A DNA stretch of 64,000 bases from Larkinella arboricola (GTDB taxonomy: Bacteria; Bacteroidota; Bacteroidia; Cytophagales; Spirosomataceae). A program made the translations under genes and the position numbers. The stretch lies in the NCBI RefSeq assembly GCF_003259745.1, contig NZ_QLMC01000003.1, positions 248,001-312,000 on the forward strand. The letters run 5' to 3'. Below are positions 9,642-16,627 of this stretch, piece by piece. The first letter of the stretch is position 1, and each line of letters opens with the position of its first letter. The notes below the pieces were generated by a model. The model made no database searches. It had not been told where the DNA came from and saw nothing but the letters and a program-made list of their open reading frames with translations.

Positions 9642-10002
9642 AATACAACCAATAAGGCATAGCTATGCGCATAAATGTGCGTTAGCATTCTACACTCTAG
9701 ACTTGAAATGGAAAGGTCGGTCACATTTTCCCAGACACCGCCCTAGAGCACCCGCAAATCCGGCGTCATTTCTCCTTTCCAGAGGCCGTATAGGCTGGGT
9801 ATGATCCGCCGTGAAGGGCTATTTGTCAGACAGGCTTACCAAGTCAATGTTCAGCCCTTTATCCGAAGTTCAATGATGATTCTGCTACCGTTAGCTCCTA
9901 CAGACAGGGTGCTTTTTCATTCTTATTTGCAGGAAAATTAGGAAGGGGAGCATTAGTCAAAATCACGTTCATTCTTTAAATTAGCAGCCTTTATCTTCAT
10001 GA
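9642..10002. other. Divergent intergenic region, no supported gene
   Basis: These 361 bases separate the leftward secreted-protein gene from the rightward small secreted protein and should contain both promoters. I cannot assign a confident promoter element, RNA or repeat. Confidence 0.3.
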
Positions 10003-10500
10003 ATGAAGAATGTTAAACTTATGAGAAACTGGCTTGTTTCACTGGCTTTCCTGCTTGCCCCCTTTTTTACCTGTTCTGGTCAGGACCAGTATCTAGGCCA
10101 ATCGATTGGAGAAGTCAAAACCCAATTGGACAAAAAGCGCATTGTTTATACCGAACAATCCTCGCCAACGGGTGATGCCACAATACTTTCGTACAGCGTT
10201 TCGGAAATCAACCCTGCACGAGTCGACTTATTTTTCAACCACTCCCTCATTTTCCAGCAGGCTGCCAAGGATCAGTGTGTTCAACTCATCAGTACGCCCA
10301 TGCTGCAAAAACCCTGGGTTTCCGATACATTGAAAAACCGGCTGATGACAGTGGGCTACCGAAAAATTGATGAGAGCCAGTTCACCAACGACAGAACCGA
10401 TTGCATGGCTGTTCTGGAATACGTAAAGGATTCGCAACATCCCAACGTCAGAATGGTACGGATTGTCTATCGTAAACAACCGAAACAAGCTGATAAATAG
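10003..10500 (+). CDS. Small secreted protein of unknown function, 165 aa
   Basis: I do not recognise a family. The N-terminus has a signal peptide (hydrophobic WLVSLAFLLAPFF followed by a likely cut near TCSGQD). The start could equally be the internal ATG at 10021. The mature part is about 140 residues, contains GQSIGEVKTQLDKKRI, a pattern often seen in short periplasmic proteins that monitor or bind envelope components, and two cysteines (DQC, TDC) that could form a disulfide. The gene stands alone with about 330 bases of non-coding sequence downstream. Confidence 0.6.
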   Translation: MKNVKLMRNWLVSLAFLLAPFFTCSGQDQYLGQSIGEVKTQLDKKRIVYTEQSSPTGDATILSYSVSEINPARVDLFFNHSLIFQQAAKDQCVQLISTPMLQKPWVSDTLKNRLMTVGYRKIDESQFTNDRTDCMAVLEYVKDSQHPNVRMVRIVYRKQPKQADK

Positions 10501-10831
10501 GCGCTTTACAGGGATGCGCACTTCTTATTTCATCCGTAGATAGCCACTTTCGGATGCTGACGGCTTTGCTTATATTCATCCTGAAATGACCGGCTACGTA
10601 TTGCCTGATTGACATTGTCCCCATTAGGTCCGATGGACCCGCCAACTTCCCCTGACGCTGCAATTGTTGATCGAAAAGGCGGTGAAACATAAGGCGGTCT
10701 TACGAACCGGCCCGATGCTAATTTACCGTTTAAAAAAAATCCTGTAAACGGTAAAAACTCCGTTGGTATCTCGTTTTTATTTCCGCTACTTGTGTCTGCT
10801 TAAGCCTGTTTCTCTTTACGGTATTCTATTT
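10501..10831. other. Intergenic region with a 11-bp dyad before a lipoprotein gene
   Basis: No gene is seen. The dyad tttaccgttta (10722-10732) and taaacggtaaa (10745-10755) encloses an A-rich 12-base loop, 77 bases upstream of the lipoprotein start. It could be an operator, or a hairpin insulating the upstream gene. Confidence 0.4.
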
Positions 10832-11683
10832 ATGAAGTCCATCCTTTTACCGCTTATCCTGTTGGCATTCATCAGCAATGGATGCGTTTCGTTTGAATCG
10901 GTCAAAACCGTGGGAAAAGTTGGGACCGCATTGACCGACTACAAAGCCGTTAATGAAGACGTTACCTTTTTGTGTAACGAAATCAAGTCCATTCAGGGTT
11001 TCGAACGGTTGCCCTGCGACAGCCTGGCAGATCGCAGCAAACGGATTAATCAGGGAGTCGACATTCTGGTTGGCTATAGCAATGCGCTCCTGCTGGCTAC
11101 GCAGGACAACGATTTCACCCTGAGCGATGTGGTAGAACAAACCGTCAGAGCCGGACACGCAGCGCAGTGGATTTCCGCTACCGATAATCAGTTGGCGGGC
11201 GCCAAAGAAGTATCTGACGGTATTCACCAACTCATTACGGGCGGTATTAAGCGCCGGGCCATCGGACAGGCCGTCAAGACCCAGGGCCCTCACGTCGACC
11301 GGGTTTGTGCCGGGCTGATCGAACTGATCGCCCTACAGAAGCAACTATTCCAGACGTACTTAAACAGCGTTCAACTCCGGGCCAACGAAAACGCCGGTTT
11401 TCAACTACAATTAGCGCGTAAAAATAACATTGACCCAACCCCGCTCAATCTGGATAAGGATGTCATCACGCTGGTTAAATTGTACGTCAATGCGGAAACG
11501 AAAAAACTGGATCAGATTGAAACAACTGTGAAAGCCTTCCGGGCTGGCCATCAGGAACTGGTGAAGCAATCCGGAAAAGTAGGCCGCAAAAAGGACGGAG
11601 ACGTGGTGAAGCAGATCATTCAATCGCTGAAAGGCATCTACAACGGTATCGAACAATTCTCCACACCCGACCCCGCCAATTAA
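10832..11683 (+). CDS. Predicted lipoprotein of unknown function, 283 aa
   Basis: The start was placed at the ATG at 10832, which yields the lipoprotein signal MKSILLPLILLAFISNGC with a candidate lipid-modified Cys18; the longer frame adds an implausible leader. The mature protein is rich in helix-forming, charged segments (an EQTVRAGHAAQWISA region, then HQLITGGIKRRAIGQAVK and a lysine-rich C-terminal third), consistent with an all-alpha, partly coiled-coil periplasmic protein. I recognise no known domain. It is followed after four bases by 11688-12134, so the two are almost certainly co-transcribed and probably work together. Confidence 0.65.
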   Translation: MKSILLPLILLAFISNGCVSFESVKTVGKVGTALTDYKAVNEDVTFLCNEIKSIQGFERLPCDSLADRSKRINQGVDILVGYSNALLLATQDNDFTLSDVVEQTVRAGHAAQWISATDNQLAGAKEVSDGIHQLITGGIKRRAIGQAVKTQGPHVDRVCAGLIELIALQKQLFQTYLNSVQLRANENAGFQLQLARKNNIDPTPLNLDKDVITLVKLYVNAETKKLDQIETTVKAFRAGHQELVKQSGKVGRKKDGDVVKQIIQSLKGIYNGIEQFSTPDPAN

Positions 11684-11687
11684 AGCC

Positions 11688-12134
11688 ATGAACCGTCAGG
11701 AAATTTCCGCAGCCGTCATCGCCACCTCCCAACTGTACAACGAGATGGCCCTGTCTATCTCGCAAAAACTGCTGGCCGACCTGCAAAACAACAAAATTGA
11801 TTTCGACCACTTCATGAGCGTGAACGCCAATGTGGTCCGGCCCTTAACCGTTGCCTCGACCAAGATGCTCATTGATTCGTCCATCGTTATCATCGACGGG
11901 CTCGACGAGCATTTTCAGGCCATTCTGGAAGGGTCAACCCGGTTAAAAGATGCGATTAACAAAATCGATCAGGTCGAAAAAATTATACAGACAGCCTCGC
12001 TCCTGCTGTCAACGGCGGCCCTGATTGTCACCTTCGTGGCGGCCCCAAATCTGGCATCGGCCACGGCGGCTGTTTCCTCGGTCGGCAATCTGGTTAATTC
12101 CCTGAAATCCGACTCCGAGGATGCGGAAGAATAA
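11688..12134 (+). CDS. Unknown helical protein with hydrophobic C-terminal segment, 148 aa
   Basis: The ATG lies four bases after the stop of the upstream lipoprotein gene, indicating translational coupling. Residues 1-95 are helical and amphipathic without a signal peptide. Residues about 103-130 (TASLLLSTAALIVTFVAAP and onward) form a long hydrophobic, Ala-rich segment, and the C-terminus is acidic (SDSEDAEE). It may be an inner-membrane tail-anchored protein or a soluble helical-bundle protein with a buried hairpin. The arrangement loosely recalls helical pore-forming proteins, but that is only a shape resemblance. I recognise no family. Confidence 0.6.
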   Translation: MNRQEISAAVIATSQLYNEMALSISQKLLADLQNNKIDFDHFMSVNANVVRPLTVASTKMLIDSSIVIIDGLDEHFQAILEGSTRLKDAINKIDQVEKIIQTASLLLSTAALIVTFVAAPNLASATAAVSSVGNLVNSLKSDSEDAEE

Positions 12135-12249
12135 CCTCGGCTATTCTGTAATTCAGACCCATACATTGCCTTTTAACGGGTTTATTTTTATAATTTGCCT
12201 TCTGGCAAAGATGCCTTAAGCCATTTCATTTCCTGCCTTTATCCTCTTT

Positions 12250-14421
12250 ATGATTGACGTTCCAAAACGCCTTGCGTTTCTGTTGAATAAAAATACCGCT
12301 GCGGTGCTTACGGCCTTTGCTTTCTGGGGTTTCATGGCCTACCAGACCGACAACGAAGAGCGCACCTGGAGCATCTACAAAGCCGACTCCCACAGCACCA
12401 GCTACGCCCGACTCAATCAGATCAATCCCTCCAACGTGACGCAGCTGCAACCGGCCTGGACGTTCTCGATGCAGGACATGAAAACGGGTGCCCGTCCGGG
12501 CCGGAGCGAATGCAACCCGATTGTGGTCGACGGCGTAATGTATGCCACCTCCGCCAGACACTGGGTATACGCGGTCAATGCCGCTTCCGGCGAACAAATC
12601 TGGTCGTTTGATCCGTTTGACGGCGCGGAGGGCGGGGGTGTCAGCCGCGGGGTCACCTACTGGGAGGAGGGCAACGACAGACGGATTCTGGTAACCGGGG
12701 GTGACCAGTTGTTTGCCCTCGATGCCCGCACCGGTAAACCCATCACCAGCTTTGGCAAAAACGGACGCGTCAGTATGAACGTCGGTATGCGCGACAACCC
12801 CGAAACCATTTCCGTTATCCCGACCTCACCCGGCATTGTTTACAAAGATTTACTGATCATGGGCGCTGAAGTGTCCGAGTTATACGGTGCCCAGCCGGGG
12901 TATATCCGGGCCTATCACTGCAAAACCGGCAGGCTGGTCTGGACGTTTCACACCATCCCGTTGCCCGGCGAACCCGGCTACGAAACCTGGCCGAAAGATG
13001 CCTATAAATACGCCGGTGGGGCCAATGACTGGGCCGGTATGAGCCTGGACCCGGAGCGGGGCCTGGTTTTTCTGGCGCTGGGTTCTCCTTCTTACGACTT
13101 TTACGGGGCCGACCGAATCGGGAAAAACCTGTACGGCAACAGCGTGGTCGCTCTGGATGCGGCTACGGGCCAATACCGATGGCATTTTCAGACCGTTCAC
13201 CACGACCTGTGGGATTACGACCTGCCCGCACCCCCGAATCTGGTAACGGTGGAACGCGACGGAAAACGCGTGGATGCAGTAGCCCAGGTAACCAAACACG
13301 GCTTTATCTTCGTTTTTGACCGCGAAACCGGCCAGCCGCTGTTTCCGATTGAAGAGCGTCCGGTACCCGCTTCCACCATTCCGGGCGAGCAGGCATGGCC
13401 CACACAACCGTTTCCGTTAAAGCCCAAACCGTTTGCCCGGCAGTACATGAGCGAACAGGATTTGACGCATTACACCGATGCGGGCCACGACTCAATTGTG
13501 AAAAAATACCGTTCGATGCGGTATGAGGGACTTTTTACGCCCCCGGATTTGAAAGGAACGCTCATGCTGCCCGGTTCGCGCGGGGGAGCGGAATGGGGCG
13601 GGGCGGCTTACGATCCGGCGAGCAGCGTACTTTTCGTAAAGTCCAACGATTCGCCCGAAATTCAATCTATGGTCAAAGTTGACCCCGAGCAGGAAACCCG
13701 GAATATGAGCGTATTTCAGCAGGGGAAAGCCTTGTACATGACGTACTGCGTGGCCTGCCACGGCAAGGATAAAAATGGCGATGAGCCGACTTACCCCTCC
13801 CTGATTGGCCTTAAAAACCGGATGACCCGGGAAGCGGCTCTGGACAAAATCAAAAAAGGGGGTGGTAAAATGCCCGCGTTTGCCAGCGTGATTAAAGGCA
13901 AGGAAAAAGGCATCATCGCCTTTCTATACGAACGGGAGCAGCAAAAGAGCGATGCCGTTACCAAATTTGAAACCGGCAAAACGAAGGAGGGCGCCGACCG
14001 GTACCTCAACCTGACGGCCTACGGTCATTTCCGCGACCCCGACGGCAATCCGGCGCTCCGGCCACCCTGGGGAACCCTGAGTGCCGTCAACCTGACGACG
14101 GGTGATTACGTCTGGCAGACACCGTTGGGAAATGATGAAAAACGGCAGGAAAAAGGCACACCCGAAACCGGTCAGGAAGGCTCGGCAGGACCGATTGTTA
14201 CGTCCGGCGGACTGGTGTTTATCAGCGGCACCAACGACCGGAAACTTCGGGCTTTTGACAAAACAACCGGAAAACTGATCTGGGCCACCACCCTGCCTGC
14301 CGTGGCCAACGCGACGCCCTGCACCTACAGCGTACGGGGGAAACAATACGTGGCCATATCCGTAGGCGGCACCGACAAGAATCCTTCCGGCTCCATCATG
14401 GCCTTTGCACTACCCCGTTGA
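12250..14421 (+). CDS. PQQ-dependent dehydrogenase with inserted cytochrome c domain, 723 aa
   Basis: This is a quinoprotein dehydrogenase of the glucose/alcohol type. An N-terminal hydrophobic stretch (about residues 15-32) may anchor or export it. Beta-propeller repeats begin at TWSIYKADS and include blade motifs such as GKLIWATTLP. The HFQTVHHDLWDYDLPAPPNL region matches the membrane glucose dehydrogenase active-site blade. A class I cytochrome c domain lies within the polypeptide, with haem motif C500-VAC-H504 and a KMPAF methionine ligand about 50 residues later, after which propeller sequence resumes. Electrons from periplasmic sugar or alcohol oxidation would pass from PQQ to the internal haem and on to the respiratory chain. 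The substrate cannot be read from sequence. No PQQ biosynthesis genes are visible here. Confidence 0.9.
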   Translation: MIDVPKRLAFLLNKNTAAVLTAFAFWGFMAYQTDNEERTWSIYKADSHSTSYARLNQINPSNVTQLQPAWTFSMQDMKTGARPGRSECNPIVVDGVMYATSARHWVYAVNAASGEQIWSFDPFDGAEGGGVSRGVTYWEEGNDRRILVTGGDQLFALDARTGKPITSFGKNGRVSMNVGMRDNPETISVIPTSPGIVYKDLLIMGAEVSELYGAQPGYIRAYHCKTGRLVWTFHTIPLPGEPGYETWPKDAYKYAGGANDWAGMSLDPERGLVFLALGSPSYDFYGADRIGKNLYGNSVVALDAATGQYRWHFQTVHHDLWDYDLPAPPNLVTVERDGKRVDAVAQVTKHGFIFVFDRETGQPLFPIEERPVPASTIPGEQAWPTQPFPLKPKPFARQYMSEQDLTHYTDAGHDSIVKKYRSMRYEGLFTPPDLKGTLMLPGSRGGAEWGGAAYDPASSVLFVKSNDSPEIQSMVKVDPEQETRNMSVFQQGKALYMTYCVACHGKDKNGDEPTYPSLIGLKNRMTREAALDKIKKGGGKMPAFASVIKGKEKGIIAFLYEREQQKSDAVTKFETGKTKEGADRYLNLTAYGHFRDPDGNPALRPPWGTLSAVNLTTGDYVWQTPLGNDEKRQEKGTPETGQEGSAGPIVTSGGLVFISGTNDRKLRAFDKTTGKLIWATTLPAVANATPCTYSVRGKQYVAISVGGTDKNPSGSIMAFALPR

Positions 14422-14444
14422 GGTGTTGCCATCCAGTACTTTTC

Positions 14445-14481
14445 AACCCCTCAGAACCTCCATTGCAGGTTCTGAGGGGTT
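14445..14481. terminator. 15-bp hairpin between convergent genes
   Basis: Arms 14445-14459 and 14467-14481 (aacccctcagaacct and its complement) pair perfectly around a 7-base loop. The hairpin lies between the convergent PQQ dehydrogenase and pirin genes. T-runs are weak on both sides. Confidence 0.65.
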
Positions 14482-14493
14482 AATCGACAGCAA

Positions 14494-15396
14494 TCAGTAG
14501 AGTAGTCGCTGAGCTTCGGGCAGCGTGGATACATGGTTCATTTTACCGTGCCGAAACACCCGATACAGTTCTCTGATTTCCTCGGCGGTATCGGCAATGA
14601 ACGGACCGTGCGAAACAATCGGATCGTTTTGCGGCAAAGCAGCATAAAGCACAACCCGCCCGCCAGACTCACCCGCCGTTAAATGCAGGTCACTGGTCGC
14701 ATTGCCCGCAAACCGGTTCAGCCAGCCCACCTGATTGAGTTGTAGAACGGCCTGATCGTCACCGATGGCAACGCTTCCTTCAAGTACGTACAAAAAGGCG
14801 TTGTAAGCCCCCGGAAGCTGTTGGGTCGTGCTGATGCCGGGTTGCAGGTGAATGTCGGCAACAATAAGCGGCACATAATTTTGTATGGGCGATGTGATTC
14901 CGGCCAGCGAACCGCTGTAAAGCCGGATGGTAAGTCCTTCCCGCGATACCGTAGGAACGTGCGCCAGCGGGAGGTCCTGTACCCGTGGGCTAGTCCAACG
15001 ATCTTTCTTCGGCAGATTCAGCCACATCTGCAAGAGCCTCATTTTTGCTTTCTTCTCAGTGGTTTCCGAGTGGACAATACCGCTTCCGGCCGTCATGATC
15101 TGAAAGTCGCCCGCTTGCATTTGGTGGGCCGAATCACCGATTTCTCCTTCCAGCAACAGCGAGACGGTTTCAAAACCCGCGTGCGGGTGCGGACCGCCCA
15201 CGGGTTCATCGCTTTTTTTATCAAGTACATCGTCCATCAGCAAAATGAACGGATCGCTCTGCGAAAAGTCGGTTTGAATGACCGCCCGGGCCGTATGATC
15301 AGGTCCCAGAAAACCGGTTTGGGCGGGTGGTGTATGGACGACGGATAGTGTTCTTTTCAGAACTGTCTCCGGTTTTGCAATCAGTTGTGTTTCCAT
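14494..15396 (-). CDS. Pirin family protein, 300 aa
   Basis: Pirins are double-cupin iron proteins; some have quercetin dioxygenase activity and others act as regulators. The N-terminal cupin carries the metal-binding pattern PHPHAGFETVSLLLEGE (two His), then a third His in GIVHSE and nearby acidic residues. The C-terminal pirin domain spans about residues 180-290. Length and architecture match full-length members. It is divergently transcribed from an HxlR-type regulator with about 150 bases between, a common arrangement in which the regulator controls the cupin gene in response to an electrophile or quinone stress. The substrate is unknown. Confidence 0.88.
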   Translation of the reverse strand: METQLIAKPETVLKRTLSVVHTPPAQTGFLGPDHTARAVIQTDFSQSDPFILLMDDVLDKKSDEPVGGPHPHAGFETVSLLLEGEIGDSAHQMQAGDFQIMTAGSGIVHSETTEKKAKMRLLQMWLNLPKKDRWTSPRVQDLPLAHVPTVSREGLTIRLYSGSLAGITSPIQNYVPLIVADIHLQPGISTTQQLPGAYNAFLYVLEGSVAIGDDQAVLQLNQVGWLNRFAGNATSDLHLTAGESGGRVVLYAALPQNDPIVSHGPFIADTAEEIRELYRVFRHGKMNHVSTLPEAQRLLY

Positions 15397-15482
15397 AATC
15401 TTAGTATTTATTTAGCAAATTTCAACGGTAATCCGCTGAAGCAGAACATCGTTGTCTTTACGAAACAAATGTATCCTTATTT

Positions 15483-15535
15483 ACTATACATTTGTAAGCA
15501 CTATACTTCCTGATAGCACTATCCTCTATGATAGT
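15483..15535. promoter_or_regulatory. Clustered dyads and ACTAT repeats, probable HxlR operator
   Basis: ACTAT(A/C) occurs at 15483, 15500 and 15518, spaced 17-18 bases apart. Two overlapping inverted repeats lie at 15512-15523 (gatag-ca-ctatc) and 15518-15535 (actatc-ctctat-gatagt). The cluster sits just upstream of the HxlR gene start at 15548 and in the shared regulatory space with pirin, so autoregulation and control of pirin are likely. Confidence 0.5.
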
Positions 15536-15547
15536 ACAGTAAGCCTT

Positions 15548-15916
15548 ATGGAAAATACAGCCATTGAACCAGAACATTCAGAATCAGCGTGCAAAGGAAC
15601 GCTGCGGCCTATCCGCGACGCGCTGGATATTTTAAACGGGAAATGGAAACTCCCGATCATCGTAGCCCTCACCTTTGGCGAAAAACGGTTTAGCGAAATT
15701 GCGAAAGAGATTGACGGTATTACCGACCGCATGCTTTCTAAAGAATTGCAGGACCTGGTTACCAATGGGTTAGTCAAACGAACCGTGGAAGAAACCTTCC
15801 CCGTTAAGGTGACGTATTCCCTGACACCCCATAGCAAATCCCTGGATGACGTAATTGAGTCGCTCCGAAAGTGGGGTATTCTGCATAAATCCTATTTAGT
15901 AAACCGAGATAAGTAA
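15548..15916 (+). CDS. HxlR-family winged-helix transcriptional regulator, 122 aa
   Basis: The internal ATG at 15548 was chosen because it gives the normal family length and leaves the operator-like repeats outside the coding frame; an upstream start at 15452 would translate through them. The family core is clear: RDALDILNGKWKLPIIVAL, then GEKRFSEIAKEI, ITDRMLSKELQDLV and GLVKRTV. A single N-terminal cysteine (SACKGTLRPI) precedes the DNA-binding domain; in HxlR relatives a Cys at this position senses electrophiles such as quinones or aldehydes. It is therefore a plausible redox or electrophile-responsive regulator of the divergent pirin gene. Confidence 0.88.
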   Translation: MENTAIEPEHSESACKGTLRPIRDALDILNGKWKLPIIVALTFGEKRFSEIAKEIDGITDRMLSKELQDLVTNGLVKRTVEETFPVKVTYSLTPHSKSLDDVIESLRKWGILHKSYLVNRDK

Positions 15917-16025
15917 CCCCGTAAAGCAACGCTCAACCGGACTACACAGACCCCTTCTTACATCTCCCAAAAGTCCAATCTATAACGCCCTGATCTTCCT
16001 GGTTTTTAATAAATGAAGAAAAATC
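15917..16025. other. Intergenic spacer after HxlR gene
   Basis: I see no gene or strong terminator in this stretch leading up to the promoter of the leader ORF. Confidence 0.3.
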
Positions 16026-16056
16026 TTGCATTTCGAATCTGCTTTACATTACTTTG
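16026..16056 (+). promoter_or_regulatory. Putative Bacteroidota promoter of the leader-SusCD-sulfatase locus
   Basis: TTG at 16026-16028 and tactttg at 16050-16056 approximate the TTG / TAnnTTTG elements, with one base missing in the downstream element. Transcription would start near 16063, inside the palindrome at 16064-16079. Confidence 0.4.
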
Positions 16057-16063
16057 TCGCGTG

Positions 16064-16079
16064 ACTTAGTAGACTAAGT
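16064..16079. promoter_or_regulatory. 7-2-7 palindrome overlapping predicted transcription start
   Basis: acttagt-ag-actaagt is a perfect inverted repeat, flanked by outer arms gtgac (16061-16065) and gtcac (16081-16085). Its position over the predicted start site suggests a repressor operator. The regulator is unknown; a sulfur or cysteine regulator would fit the locus. Confidence 0.5.
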
Positions 16080-16145
16080 TGTCACACAACACCGACGCGC
16101 TCACTCCAGGCGGGTCGGCTATGTTTAACCTTTCATTTTACAAAA

Positions 16146-16259
16146 ATGAAAAACAGGTTTACCGTTCAGGCATCCGCTACGCAACCCGTTGATGGGATGG
16201 TCTCTCCCTCTGGCAAGTTCTTATCCGTATGGTCTACAGACAGCTGCTGTTGTTGCTAG
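16146..16259 (+). CDS. 37-codon leader ORF ending in four Cys codons
   Basis: An ATG at 16146 opens a 37-residue frame beginning MKNRFTVQASATQPVDG and ending STDSCCCC immediately before a TAG stop. Four consecutive Cys codons (TGC TGT TGT TGC) at the end of a short ORF are improbable by chance and match the layout of amino-acid-responsive leader peptides. It sits about 80 bases after the predicted transcription start and 369 bases before the SusC start. In mycobacteria, short polycysteine ORFs are known cysteine-responsive attenuators. The downstream genes include three sulfatases, so cysteine sensing would make biological sense. Alternative: a small exported or metal-binding peptide. Confidence 0.6.
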   Translation: MKNRFTVQASATQPVDGMVSPSGKFLSVWSTDSCCCC

Positions 16260-16627
16260 CCGTTTGCTTATTTCTGTAACACATCGTTCGCTGACCCTTT
16301 TCCTGCTTTCCCACTTGTCAATTCCTTTTTAAGGAAATTAACGGCCTGCCGTAAAGGGTCTTACTCTTATACGTCCGGTTTTCAAAAAGAGAGCAGAACA
16401 TTCTTTTCATCGTGCATACCGGCTACCGCTCCGTATATTATATATAACCTATAGATTTAATGAAAATAAAAACAGAAACGTAACTCTCACTCGAACGCCA
16501 TAAAAAAGCCAGTCCTGCGGCAACAGGACTGGCTGGTTAAAAACAAGGCTCACTTTGGCAAATGATTCAGGCAGTCGCTTCAACGACTGTCCCAATACCC
16601 TATTTTCTATTTAACCAGTACAAAACA
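16260..16627. other. Leader-to-SusC spacer with possible attenuator structures
   Basis: The spacer contains an 8-bp long-range pairing (16293-16300 with 16353-16360, gacccttt/aaagggtc) enclosing a small hairpin (16322-16336, ttcctt-ttt-aaggaa), 34 bases after the leader stop. A second hairpin lies at 16507-16534. An AT-rich run near 16435-16465 could hold a second promoter. No T-run follows the first structure closely, so the attenuation mechanism, if any, is unclear. Confidence 0.4.
16507..16534. terminator. 11-bp hairpin before SusC with T-run on the minus strand
   Basis: agccagtcctg (16507-16517) and caggactggct (16524-16534) form a perfect stem with a 6-base loop. The run of T residues lies on the minus-strand side, so it would terminate leftward transcription. 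For rightward reading it is a hairpin without a U-tract. No leftward gene ends here, which makes its role uncertain. Confidence 0.45.
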
